NCBI RefSeq assembly: GCF_004403945.1
Contig: NZ_SOHM01000041.1
Span: 41,135-105,134, forward strand
DNA: 64,000 bases
Direction of reading: 5' to 3'
DNA from: Cryobacterium lactosi
GTDB lineage: Bacteria > Actinomycetota > Actinomycetes > Actinomycetales > Microbacteriaceae
A program made the position numbers and the translations under genes. The notes beneath the pieces were generated by a model. The model ran no database searches, was not told the origin of the DNA, and was given only the letters and a program-made list of their open reading frames with translations. Positions 29,937-37,711 of this stretch are shown one piece after another (within the stretch, counting starts at the first letter, position 1; every line of letters begins with the position of its first letter).

Positions 29937-30566
29937 ATGACTGAGACCCTCGAGGCCGAACCGGCCGTCGCCGCCGACCTCTTCGGTGACCGCATCGAGG
30001 TCGCCAGGGAGTTCACCCGGCACCTCGCTGAGCAGGGGGAGGAGCTCGGGCTGATCGGCCCGCTCGAACTTCCCCGGCTGTGGAGCCGACATATCCTCAA
30101 CTGCGCCGTCGTTGCGCCGCTCCTGAGGCCTGGGCTGGTCGGCGACGTCGGATCGGGTGCCGGTCTACCCGGCCTGGTGCTGGCCATCGCGCGTCCCGAT
30201 GTGTCCTTCGTGCTGATCGAGCCGATGGAGCGCAGGGTGGCCTGGCTCACCGGACAGGTCGCCGCTCTGGGCCTGACCAACACGCGCGTGTTGCGCGCGC
30301 GCGCCGAAGACATCCGGCTGGACACGCCGCTGGACCAGGTCACCGCGCGCGCTGTAAGCGCTTTCAAGACCCTCATCCCGTTGACGGCACCGCTGCTTCG
30401 CGGCGGTGGTGAACTCGTGCTGATGAAGGGCGCGGGCGCTGCGGGCGAGATCGCCAATGCTGCCAAGCCCATCGCGCGGTACCACCTGCGCAATGTGGAA
30501 GTTCTCACCCTCGGCGAGGGCGTGCTGCAGGACGTCACCCGGGTCATAAGGGCTACAGTGGACTAA
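29937..30566 (+). CDS. rsmG: 16S rRNA (guanine-N7)-methyltransferase RsmG
   Basis: A 209-residue SAM-dependent methyltransferase (GidB) that modifies the 530-loop guanine of 16S rRNA (G527 in E. coli). The SAM-binding motif is VGDVGSGAGLPGLVLAIA, preceded by LWSRHILNC and followed by LIEPMERRVAWL and the RAV catalytic region. Loss of this enzyme gives low-level streptomycin resistance in other bacteria. It ends 87 bp before parA; that spacer carries a parS site. Confidence 0.95.
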   Translation: MTETLEAEPAVAADLFGDRIEVAREFTRHLAEQGEELGLIGPLELPRLWSRHILNCAVVAPLLRPGLVGDVGSGAGLPGLVLAIARPDVSFVLIEPMERRVAWLTGQVAALGLTNTRVLRARAEDIRLDTPLDQVTARAVSAFKTLIPLTAPLLRGGGELVLMKGAGAAGEIANAAKPIARYHLRNVEVLTLGEGVLQDVTRVIRATVD

Positions 30567-30645
30567 CCCCCGGCAACGTCCGCTCGGTTCGAGAGGACAA
30601 CACCGGGGCGCCCTCACGGGTGGCTCATCAACCGTCGAACGCAAA

Positions 30646-30661
30646 GGTTTCACGTGAAACA
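30646..30661. promoter_or_regulatory. parS site overlapping the parA start codon
   Basis: GGTTTCACGTGAAACA matches the bacterial parS consensus at 15 of 16 positions. The central GTG is the parA start codon, so ParB spreading from here could also affect parA expression. Confidence 0.85.
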
Positions 30662-31592
30662 TCCTGGTGAAGACCAGCAGGCCGGCTCCACCGGTTCCAG
30701 CGTTGACAACAGCACCCCGTTGGCGCGGGAGATCTCAGATCTGACCCGCCGCCGTCAGGTGATCGCCGCGGAACGTCTGCCGAAACCGGACAGCACTCGC
30801 GTCATCACTATCTCCAACCAGAAGGGCGGGGTGGGTAAGACCACCACCGCCGTCAACCTGGCCGCGGCCTTGGCTCGTCAGGGCGCGCGGGTGCTGGTGA
30901 TCGACCTAGACCCCCAGGGCAATGCGTCCACAGCCCTCGGTGTGGAACACCGCGCCGAGACCTCGAGCGTCTATGACGTCATCATCAACGACCTACCGAT
31001 GGTGGATGTGGTGCAGAAGAGCCCGGAGTTCGGGGCCCTGTATTGCGTGCCGGCCACCATTCACCTGGCCGGGGCCGAGATCGAACTGGTCTCCCTGGTT
31101 GCTCGCGAGCAACGCCTTCGCCGGGCACTGGATCTGCACATCAAGGAGATGGCGGACCCGTACGACTACGTCTTCATTGACTGCCCACCGTCGCTCGGGC
31201 TCCTCACCATCAACGCCTTTGTCGCCGCGCGTGAGGTCCTCATCCCGATCCAGTGCGAGTACTACGCGCTCGAGGGGCTCAGTCAGCTGCTCAAGAACAT
31301 CGAGCTGATCGAGAAGCACCTGAACCCCGAGTTGGTGGTTTCGACGATTCTGCTCACGATGTACGACAGCCGCACCAATCTGGCCAACCAAGTGGCGCAG
31401 GATGTACGCGATCACTTCCCGAAGCAGGTCCTGGATACGCTGATTCCGCGCTCTGTGCGGGTTTCTGAGGCGCCCAGCTATGGTCAGAGCGTTATCAGTT
31501 ACGACCTGAACTCCGCAGGATCGCTCTCCTACCTCGAAGCAGCGGCCGAAATCGCCCGTCGGGGCGTTCCACGAACAGGAGATACGCAGTAA
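30654..31592 (+). CDS. parA: Chromosome partitioning ATPase ParA (Soj)
   Basis: A 312-residue Walker-type ATPase that moves ParB-parS complexes during segregation. The deviant Walker A is NQKGGVGKTT near residue 56, followed by VIDLDPQGNAST, the Walker B IDCPPSLGLL and a C-terminal NLANQVAQDVRDHF region. About 45 polar residues precede the ATPase core, as in other actinobacterial ParA. The GTG start lies within a parS site and AAAGG precedes it. The stop overlaps parB by 1 bp (TAATG). Confidence 0.96.
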   Translation: MKHPGEDQQAGSTGSSVDNSTPLAREISDLTRRRQVIAAERLPKPDSTRVITISNQKGGVGKTTTAVNLAAALARQGARVLVIDLDPQGNASTALGVEHRAETSSVYDVIINDLPMVDVVQKSPEFGALYCVPATIHLAGAEIELVSLVAREQRLRRALDLHIKEMADPYDYVFIDCPPSLGLLTINAFVAAREVLIPIQCEYYALEGLSQLLKNIELIEKHLNPELVVSTILLTMYDSRTNLANQVAQDVRDHFPKQVLDTLIPRSVRVSEAPSYGQSVISYDLNSAGSLSYLEAAAEIARRGVPRTGDTQ

Positions 31593-32620
31593 TGGCGAAA
31601 CGTACAGGGCTCGGTCGCGGTATCGGCTCGCTGATTCCAGTTCAGGACAACCCGTTGCAGGCGCGGCCCGTCGACGTGTTCTTCCCCTACAACGAGGTGC
31701 CGCATGCCGAGGGCACCGCCGGCGCCTCTCCGGTGGTCGGCTCGGCACAGTCCGCAGCGGCGGAGATCGCTGTGGCGCCCGCGGCCGACGATGCGCTTGA
31801 GTTGCTTCCGGTTCCCGGTGCGCGCCTTGCCCATCTGAATCCTGCCGATATCGTTCCGAACGCCGTGCAGCCCCGGAGCGTGTTCGACGAGGATGACCTG
31901 GCCGAGCTCGTTCACAGCATCCGGGAAGTCGGTGTGCTGCAGCCCATCGTGGTTCGGCCCCTGGCCGAACAGCCCGGCAAATATGAACTTGTCATGGGGG
32001 AGCGGCGACTGCGGGCGACCAAGGAAGTCGGCCTCGACAGCATCCCGGCGATCGTTCGGGATACCGCCGACATCGATATGTTGCGCGATGCGTTGCTGGA
32101 AAACCTGCACCGCGCCCAGCTGAACCCGCTCGAAGAGGCGTCGGCGTACCAGCAGCTGCTGAGCGACTTCGGGATCACGCAGGAAGAGCTGGCCAGCCGG
32201 ATCGGTCGGTCGCGTCCGCAGATCACGAATACGCTGCGCCTGTTGAAGCTGCCGGAGGCCGTACAGCTTCGGGTAGCGGCTGGTGTCCTATCTGCCGGCC
32301 ACGCACGCGCGGTGCTCTCGGTGGGCGACTACGAGGGCATGCTTCGCTTGGCCGACAAGATCGTGAACGAGGATCTTTCGGTGCGTGCTGCTGAGGCCGC
32401 GGCCGCGGCCGGACCCAAGCCGGCAGTTGTCAAACCGGCGGCCGGCAAGCGCCAGGGACACCTCAATGAGATCGCCGAACACCTGGGGGATCGTCTGGAT
32501 ACCCGCGTGAAGATCAGCCTTGGTGCAAGAAAAGGCCAGATCACGGTAGATTTCGCCACGATTGGTGATCTGAATCGAATCCTCGGCGTGCTCGGTGAGC
32601 CCGGCTTCGGAGCCAACTAG
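31592..32620 (+). CDS. parB: Chromosome partitioning protein ParB (Spo0J)
   Basis: A 342-residue CTP-dependent clamp that loads at parS and spreads. A low-complexity N-terminus (about 1-75) precedes the CTP-binding ParB/Srx domain with QPRSVFDEDDLAELVHSI and the GERRLRA motif, then the helix-turn-helix parS-reading domain (ITQEELASRIGRSRPQITNTLRLL) and a C-terminal dimerisation domain. An Ala-rich linker lies at about 265-285. It is coupled to parA; a perfect parS site follows 7 bp after the stop. Confidence 0.96.
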   Translation: MAKRTGLGRGIGSLIPVQDNPLQARPVDVFFPYNEVPHAEGTAGASPVVGSAQSAAAEIAVAPAADDALELLPVPGARLAHLNPADIVPNAVQPRSVFDEDDLAELVHSIREVGVLQPIVVRPLAEQPGKYELVMGERRLRATKEVGLDSIPAIVRDTADIDMLRDALLENLHRAQLNPLEEASAYQQLLSDFGITQEELASRIGRSRPQITNTLRLLKLPEAVQLRVAAGVLSAGHARAVLSVGDYEGMLRLADKIVNEDLSVRAAEAAAAAGPKPAVVKPAAGKRQGHLNEIAEHLGDRLDTRVKISLGARKGQITVDFATIGDLNRILGVLGEPGFGAN

Positions 32621-32627
32621 AACTCAC

Positions 32628-32643
32628 TGTTTCACGTGAAACA
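32628..32643. promoter_or_regulatory. parS site
   Basis: TGTTTCACGTGAAACA is a perfect 16-bp palindromic parS consensus, 7 bp after the parB stop. It opens a non-coding region (32621-33784) with no supportable gene. Confidence 0.95.
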
Positions 32644-32750
32644 TCGCCGCACTGGCGGCGTGGTTACGCAACAGAAGAGCCTGCCGTACTGTGCCCGACT
32701 GCCAGTGCGTTCGACTGTTCTTGTTGCGTGTGCGGAGCACCGCCCCTGTG

Positions 32751-32815
32751 CACCTGATTCGGTTTGTCGAAAACCAGTGCGCCGTGGTTCTTGACAAGTT
32801 CAACCGGCGAGGCGG
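32751..32815. repeat. REP-like palindromic unit 1
   Basis: It contains TTGTCGAAAACCA and TGGTTCTTGACAA, which pair at 11 of 13 positions. It shares the words TTGTCGA and CTTGACAAG/TCGACAAGCTC with the units below, and lies in gene-free sequence. Confidence 0.6.
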
Positions 32816-32845
32816 TGTGGGTCCGACGAGTTCGCACCCATCCCT

Positions 32846-32869
32846 GCTGATTGAGCCCGTCGAATCAGC
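32846..32869. repeat. REP-like palindromic unit 2
   Basis: GCTGATT (32846-32852) and AATCAGC (32863-32869) flank GAGCCCGTCG. This half unit is the same GCTGATTGAG word seen at 33364 and 33453. Confidence 0.55.
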
Positions 32870-33066
32870 TGCCCTCGGTATGTCCAGAGTCGCGACCAGC
32901 TTGGGCACCGATGTCGACAGAGACAGTCGGCCCTCCTGATAGTTCCAGGTCTTACGTGAAGGACATAGACCGAGAGTACTCGGTGCCTCATGAGCGCTGT
33001 GGGGGCGCAAAGCGCGCCCCGAGCAGTCCGAAACGGCGCCGAAATCGCTATTTTCGGTTCGTTGTA

Positions 33067-33161
33067 CGCCATTCTCCGGGCATGTGGGCGCGCCGGGCGA
33101 AGCCGGAATGGCGCAGTGTTCGGCATGTTGACGCTCCCAACGTCATGTTTCACGTGAAACA
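33067..33161. repeat. Duplicated parS module, copy A (includes a perfect parS at 33146-33161)
   Basis: CGCCATTCT at 33067 is followed by GGGCA and GCGCGCC and, 79 bp from its first base, by the perfect parS TGTTTCACGTGAAACA. Copy B (33679-33773) has the same words at the same spacing (33679 to 33758 is also 79 bp). The sequences between are diverged but co-linear, so the two are copies of one ancestral segment. Confidence 0.7.
33146..33161. promoter_or_regulatory. parS site
   Basis: A perfect 16-bp parS consensus, at the end of duplicated module A and next to the degenerate ddl tail. Confidence 0.95.
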
Positions 33162-33243
33162 CGGCCCAAAACTCACGAATACTGATGAACACCGCGCGAG
33201 CCAGAGCGGCGTATACGGCATCAGCGATTTGCTGGAAGCGACG
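33162..33243 (-). pseudogene. Degenerate duplicate of the ddl 3' end
   Basis: On the minus strand this stretch still encodes ADAVYAALARAVFISIREF, against GTVYAALARAASTSLR-stop at the ddl C-terminus (33785-33830). The DNA aligns co-linearly with 33774-33858 (CAAAACT, CGCG-GCCAGAGC-GCGTA-ACGG words). The stop codon is lost and nothing upstream of the tail remains. It forms one duplicated block with the parS module at 33067-33161. Confidence 0.65.
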
Positions 33244-33280
33244 ATGGCCTGAGGAACGAGCATCATCGCCATCCCGAAGA

Positions 33281-33330
33281 TTGCCCTTGTCGAGATCCGG
33301 TGGCTTGGTCTCGACAAGCTCGACCGGCGT
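33281..33330. repeat. REP-like palindromic unit 3
   Basis: CTTGTCGAGATC and GGTCTCGACAAGC form an imperfect palindrome around CCGGTGGCTT. It belongs to the same family as units 1, 2, 4 and 5. Confidence 0.65.
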
Positions 33331-33363
33331 TGTGGTGAGGTGCACAGGGTTCGTGCCCGTCTC

Positions 33364-33416
33364 GCTGATTGAGCTTGTCGAAATCAGGTGGGTAGAGTCT
33401 CGACACCCTCGGCCGG
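33364..33416. repeat. REP-like palindromic unit 4
   Basis: GCTGATTGAGCTTGTCGA begins the unit and is followed after about 20 bp by TCTCGACACCCTCGGCCGG, the degenerate complementary half. Confidence 0.65.
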
Positions 33417-33452
33417 TTGGCGGGTGCGGGTGCGGGGAGCCCGGGGGCAGGC

Positions 33453-33480
33453 CGCTGATTGAGCCCGTCGAGGTCATCTG
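33453..33480. repeat. REP-like palindromic unit 5 (half unit)
   Basis: CGCTGATTGAGCCCGTCGAG matches the first halves of units 2 and 4; the complementary half is missing. Confidence 0.5.
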
Positions 33481-33559
33481 ATGTCACGGGCAGCGCGAGT
33501 CGCAGCGAGAGGGGGGGAACCGTCGCTGGGGGAGAGCGACGCCCAACCTGCGGGCCGGA

Positions 33560-33575
33560 TGTTTCACGTGAAACG
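33560..33575. promoter_or_regulatory. parS site, one mismatch
   Basis: TGTTTCACGTGAAACG matches parS at 15 of 16 positions. It lies in non-coding DNA between REP-like units and module B. Confidence 0.88.
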
Positions 33576-33678
33576 TGACGGCCGGGACAATCGGGCCGGT
33601 TTACCGCCATGGGCGGGCTCACGCACCAGCTCTCGAACACGAAATCGGCGTCGATTCAGCCGTTTTCTGCTTGCTGTG

Positions 33679-33773
33679 CGCCATTCTGTGGGCAGTCCTG
33701 CGCGCCGACTGTCGCCATATCGGGGGAGTGGAGGCCTCATTGGTCCTCATGACGCCATGTTTCACGTGAAACA
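33679..33773. repeat. Duplicated parS module, copy B (perfect parS at 33758-33773)
   Basis: CGCCATTCT, GGGCA and GCGCGCC occur in the same order as in copy A, and the distance to parS is again 79 bp. The genuine ddl stop lies 12 bp further right, matching the ddl-like tail beside copy A. Confidence 0.7.
33758..33773. promoter_or_regulatory. parS site
   Basis: A perfect 16-bp parS consensus, 11 bp past the ddl stop. It is the rightmost of five sites spread over 3.1 kb. Confidence 0.95.
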
Positions 33774-33784
33774 TGGCCACAAAA

Positions 33785-34744
33785 CTACCGCAGGCTGGTG
33801 GAGGCCGCGCGCGCCAGAGCCGCGTAGACGGTCCCGAGGGATTCGCCCGAGGCTTCGATGGACTGCGGGGCGAGGGAGGTCTCCGTCAGGCCGGGCAACA
33901 CGTTGGCCTCGAGGAACCAGGCAACACCCTCCGCATCCACGATCAGGTCGATGCGGGAGAGTTGTGCCAGGCCAAGCAGGCTGTGGATAGCGACGGCCGT
34001 GTCAGCGACCCGCTGAGCCACCTCCGGTGCGATGCGCGCGGGTGTGAAGAACAGGGTCTCCCCGGCGTTGTAGCGGGCGTCGAAGCTGAACACGCCGCTG
34101 ACGGGAACGATCTCGACCGCGGGGAGGGCGACGGGCCCGGCCCCGGTGTCGATAACCGTGACGGCGAGCTCGGTGCCTTCGATCTTCGTCTCGACGAGGG
34201 CCGTCTCGTCATAGGTGTAGGCGTCCACCATGGCGCGGGGGAGTCCGGCCGGGGTGTCAACGATGGTGACACCCTGGGCGGATCCACCCTGGGCGGGCTT
34301 GACCACGAGGGGCGTGCCGAGCGCACGAACCAGATGTTCAAGCACGCTGGCGGCTCCCAGGTCGCGGAAAGTCTCTCGGGAGAGGGCGATCCACGTCGGC
34401 GTGGCGAATCCGGCGCGACGTACGAGCTCCTTCGCGGTCGGCTTCGACCAGGCCAGGCCGGCTGCGGTTCCTCGTGGGCCCACGTGCGGGATCCCGGTTG
34501 TTTCGAGCAGGGAGAGCAGGGCGCCGTCTTCGCCGGTGGCGCCGTGCAGCACGGGCCAGATGACGTCCGGCCGGCGTGCGGCCAACTCGGTGAGGAGCCC
34601 GGCCTGCGGGTCGAGTACTGTCACGGTGTGCCCGAGGCCGGTCAGCTCGTCCGCGACGCGGCGTCCGCTGCGCATGGAGACGTCGCGCTCGTGCGAGATG
34701 CCACCAGCGAGCACCACAATGTCAAGAAACTCTGATTCGCTCAT
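33785..34744 (-). CDS. ddl: D-alanine--D-alanine ligase
   Basis: A 319-residue ATP-grasp enzyme that makes the D-Ala-D-Ala dipeptide of peptidoglycan. It shows VLAGGISHERDVSMRSG at the N-terminus, VLHGATGEDGALLSLLE, the ATP-binding VVKPAQGGSAQGV loop, RIDLIV and EANVLPGLTETSLAPQ (family EINTxPGMT). The last motif is slightly non-canonical (EANVLPG), so a related ATP-grasp ligase specificity is possible. AAGGAAAA lies upstream of the ATG at 34744. The 3' end faces the parS array, and a decayed copy of that end lies at 33162-33243. Confidence 0.9.
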   Translation of the reverse strand: MSESEFLDIVVLAGGISHERDVSMRSGRRVADELTGLGHTVTVLDPQAGLLTELAARRPDVIWPVLHGATGEDGALLSLLETTGIPHVGPRGTAAGLAWSKPTAKELVRRAGFATPTWIALSRETFRDLGAASVLEHLVRALGTPLVVKPAQGGSAQGVTIVDTPAGLPRAMVDAYTYDETALVETKIEGTELAVTVIDTGAGPVALPAVEIVPVSGVFSFDARYNAGETLFFTPARIAPEVAQRVADTAVAIHSLLGLAQLSRIDLIVDAEGVAWFLEANVLPGLTETSLAPQSIEASGESLGTVYAALARAASTSLR

Positions 34745-34787
34745 GATCTGGGGTTTTCCTTAGCTAGGGCCGGAGAGAAACGCGGGG

Positions 34788-36107
34788 TCAGTTGATGTCG
34801 GGCGGCGGGGCACCGAAGCGCCGGCCGTCATGGGCGGGAAACAGCGAACCGGTCCCGGCGAAGGTATCGAGCAGCTCGAGCTCGTCCCGGATCACGGTGG
34901 CGAGCCGGCGAATGCCCAGCCGGATGTGGTCCGGGGTGGGGTAGCAGAACGAGAGCCGGATGTTCTGACGCCCCTGCCCGTCTGCGAAGAAGGCCGTGCC
35001 CGGGGTGTAGGCCACGAGTTCCTTGACCGCGCGGGGCAGCATGGCCTTGGAGTCCAGGGTGTCCGGCAGGTTGAGCCAGACGTAGAACCCGCCGTTGGGA
35101 TTGGTCCAGGTGAGCTCGGGCAGGTACTCCGTCAATGCTGAAAGCATGGCGTTCTTGCGTTCACGATAGACGCCTCGGAAGGTATTGATCTGACCCTTCC
35201 AATCCGCAGTGGACAGGTACTCGGAGATGACCAGTTGACTGAACGAGCTGGGGGAAAGGATAGCGGCTTCGTTGGCCAGCACGAGCTTCTCGCGGATGGC
35301 GTGCGGTGCCAGCGCCCAACCCACCCGGAACCCGGGGGCAAGGGTCTTCGAGAAGGTGCCCAGGTAGACGACGCCATCCCGCTCGACGGACCGCATCGCA
35401 TCCGGCGCCTTCTGGTCGAAGTACAACAGCCCGTAAGGGTTGTCCTCGAGGACCAGGATCTCATTGGACTTGGCGATCTCCAGGATCTCCAGACGGCGGG
35501 CCCAGCTGAGGGTGACCCCGGCCGGGTTGTGGAAGCTCGGGATCGTATAGAGGAACTTGATCTTGCGACCAGCGGCCTTGAGCCGGGCGATGTGCTCGCG
35601 CAGCGCCTCGGGGATCATGCCGTGCTCGTCCATGGGAACGTGGTCAACATCCGCCTGGTAGGACTTGAAGATCACCATGGCGGTGACGTAGCTCGGTCCC
35701 TCCGAGATGACCACGTCGCCGGGGTCGAGGAAGAGCTTGCTGACCAGTTCCAGGGCGTGCTGGGACCCGGTGGTGACGACAACGTCGTCGGCGTTCGCCC
35801 GGATGCCTTCGAGGGCCATGACCTCGAGAATCTGCTCCCGGAATTGGGGAACTCCCTGACCAGAGCCATATTGCAGGGCTACCGGGCCCTGTTTGCGCAT
35901 CACGTTCTCCAGGGCGTTCATGACGAGGTCCTGCGGCAGGGCCGCAACATACGGCATTCCACCGGCCAGGGACACAACCTCGGGACGGGAGGCGACAGCG
36001 AACAAGGCGCGCACCTCCGAGGCGCGCAGGGCGGCGGCTCGCTCGGCGTAGTGGTGGTACCACGGGTCGAGGTTGTTACCGGCCTGGGAAGTGCCTATCG
36101 CTGTCAC
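34788..36107 (-). CDS. PLP-dependent class I/II aminotransferase (LysN/2-aminoadipate type)
   Basis: A 439-residue fold-type I aminotransferase. Recognisable features are YGSGQGVPQFREQILE, the TTGSQHALELVSKLFLDPGD stretch, NPAGVTLS, EDNPYG, and SKTLAPGFRVGW, where the lysine of SKT binds pyridoxal phosphate. It lacks the GntR wing of MocR regulators. Relatives act on 2-aminoadipate, aromatic or branched-chain amino acids; the substrate cannot be told from sequence. The start is GTG at 36107. It lies upstream of ddl on the same strand but with a 43-bp gap. Confidence 0.88.
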   Translation of the reverse strand: MTAIGTSQAGNNLDPWYHHYAERAAALRASEVRALFAVASRPEVVSLAGGMPYVAALPQDLVMNALENVMRKQGPVALQYGSGQGVPQFREQILEVMALEGIRANADDVVVTTGSQHALELVSKLFLDPGDVVISEGPSYVTAMVIFKSYQADVDHVPMDEHGMIPEALREHIARLKAAGRKIKFLYTIPSFHNPAGVTLSWARRLEILEIAKSNEILVLEDNPYGLLYFDQKAPDAMRSVERDGVVYLGTFSKTLAPGFRVGWALAPHAIREKLVLANEAAILSPSSFSQLVISEYLSTADWKGQINTFRGVYRERKNAMLSALTEYLPELTWTNPNGGFYVWLNLPDTLDSKAMLPRAVKELVAYTPGTAFFADGQGRQNIRLSFCYPTPDHIRLGIRRLATVIRDELELLDTFAGTGSLFPAHDGRRFGAPPPDIN

Positions 36108-36180
36108 GTCATGTCCGTTCTGGTGAGGCCTTAATCGTATGGGGTGCGTCCCGCAGTGTACGCATTGCCCGGAATATGCG

Positions 36181-36214
36181 AAAACACCCGCCCGGCGTCT
36201 GCCGGGCGGGTGTT
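36181..36214 (-). terminator. Rho-independent terminator of trxB-trxA
   Basis: A perfect 14-bp stem (36183-36196 with 36201-36214, GTCT loop) is followed on the minus strand by TTTT (36184-36181). It lies 24 bp past the trxA stop and upstream of the aminotransferase gene. Confidence 0.88.
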
Positions 36215-36238
36215 GGGTTCGGTCGAACCTTCCGGCGG

Positions 36239-36562
36239 CTACTTGAGGTAGGCGGCCAGGTCGGCTTCGAGGGCAGGCTTCGGCTTGGCGCCGATGACGG
36301 TCTTGACGACCTCTCCCTTCTGGAAAACCTTCATCGCGGGAATGGAGGTGATCATGTACTTCGCGGCCAGGGCCGGGTGGTCGTCGACATTGAGCTTGAC
36401 GATGTCGATCTTGTCGGAGTTCTCCGCGGCGATCTGGTCAAGGATCGGGCTGACGGCGCGACACGGGCCACACCACTCCGCCCAGAAGTCCACCAGGACG
36501 GTCTTCTCGTTGTTGATGACTTCCGACTCGAAGGTGGCGTCGGTGACGGCGCGTGCTGACAT
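36239..36562 (-). CDS. trxA: Thioredoxin
   Basis: A 107-residue cytoplasmic disulfide reductant. The redox motif WCGPC has Cys31 and Cys34, within VDFWAEWCGPCRAVSP. The cis-proline loop is TSIPAM and the C-terminus is ALEADLAAYLK. AAGGAG precedes the ATG at 36562. It lies 10 bp after the trxB stop and shares its transcript, an enzyme-substrate pair kept together in many actinobacteria. Confidence 0.97.
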   Translation of the reverse strand: MSARAVTDATFESEVINNEKTVLVDFWAEWCGPCRAVSPILDQIAAENSDKIDIVKLNVDDHPALAAKYMITSIPAMKVFQKGEVVKTVIGAKPKPALEADLAAYLK

Positions 36563-36572
36563 GTAGTGCTCC

Positions 36573-37547
36573 TTAGTTGGTGACGCTTGCAAATTCGGGG
36601 TCGCCGGCAGCAGCCAGCAGGTCCTCGGGAAGGGTAGCCAGGTAGTGCTCGGCGTCCAGGGCCGCCACAGTGCCGCTGGCGGCCGCGGTGACGGCCTGAC
36701 GGTAGGTGGGGTCGATGACGTCTCCGGCGGCGAACACGCCCGCCTGGCTGGTCTTGGAGGACCGCCCGGCGACGGCGATGGTGCCCTCGCTGGTGAGGTC
36801 GAGCAGGTTGTGCACGAGATGCGTGCGCGGGTCGTTGCCGATCGCGACGAACAGGCCGCCGACCGGGAGGCTGCTTTCGGTGCCCGTGACGGTGTCGCGC
36901 AGGCGCAGACCCTCTACGGCCTCTTCGCCGTCGATGCCGATGACCTCGGTGTTCCAGACGAATTCGATCTTCGGGTGCGACAACGCGCGCTCCTGCATGA
37001 TCTTCGAGGCACGCAAGGTGTCCTTGCGGTGGATGATGTAGACCTTGCTCGCGAACCGGGTCAGGAAGGTGGCCTCTTCCATGGCGGAGTCGCCACCACC
37101 GACGACGGCGATGACCTTCTCCTTGAAGAAGAACCCGTCGCAGGTCGCGCACCAGGACACGCCCCGACCGCTCAGACGCTCTTCGTCGTGGATGCCGAGC
37201 TTGCGGTAGGCGGAGCCGGTGGCGAAGATCACCGAGAGGGCTTCGTGCTTCTCGCCATTGCCCAGCGTCACCGACTTGACGGTGTCGCCGAACTCGAGCT
37301 TGGTGACGTCGTCGTAGACGACCTCGGTGCCGAACTTCTCGGCCTGCTCCTGCATCTTGGCCATCAGATCAGGTCCCTGGATGCCATCGGCGAAGCCCGG
37401 GAAGTTCTCCACGTCTGTGGTGTTCATTAGTTCGCCGCCGGCCTCGACCGAGCTGGCGATCAGAAGCGGCTTCATGTTGGCGCGCGCGGCATAGATGGCG
37501 GCCGTGAACCCGGCAGGGCCCGAACCGATGATGATGATCTGACGCAC
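36573..37547 (-). CDS. trxB: Thioredoxin-disulfide reductase
   Basis: A 324-residue flavoenzyme that transfers electrons from NADPH to thioredoxin. FAD binding is GSGPAGFTAAIYAARA, the redox centre is CATCDGFFFKEK, NADPH binding is VVGGGDSAMEEA, and the final FAD motif is GVFAAGDVIDPTYRQ. The start is GTG at 37547 with AAGGAG eight bases upstream; the longer frame to 37610 is rejected. It is followed at once by trxA. Confidence 0.97.
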   Translation of the reverse strand: MRQIIIIGSGPAGFTAAIYAARANMKPLLIASSVEAGGELMNTTDVENFPGFADGIQGPDLMAKMQEQAEKFGTEVVYDDVTKLEFGDTVKSVTLGNGEKHEALSVIFATGSAYRKLGIHDEERLSGRGVSWCATCDGFFFKEKVIAVVGGGDSAMEEATFLTRFASKVYIIHRKDTLRASKIMQERALSHPKIEFVWNTEVIGIDGEEAVEGLRLRDTVTGTESSLPVGGLFVAIGNDPRTHLVHNLLDLTSEGTIAVAGRSSKTSQAGVFAAGDVIDPTYRQAVTAAASGTVAALDAEHYLATLPEDLLAAAGDPEFASVTN

Positions 37548-37711
37548 GCGTAGACTCCTTGAAATCAGTGGGAGAGACGCCCTTCGGCGCCTCACATTCG
37601 GGTACAACACATCCTAATCGGATGCTATTCCGCCCTGTCCGGTCCCAGGCCGGTGTGCACAGCCGCCGTTCAGCAAGCGGTCACCTGCCCGTCACCGGCC
37701 AGGGTCCGCGG

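Noticed and set aside
32800..33477. 225-codon minus-strand frame across the parS region
   Set aside because: It reads through REP-like units and parS (FHVKH is just translated parS); only the ddl-like tail is real homology, listed as a pseudogene.
33481..33990. Plus-strand frame starting before parS 33560
   Set aside because: It crosses two parS sites and ends inside ddl in antisense, with no ribosome site.
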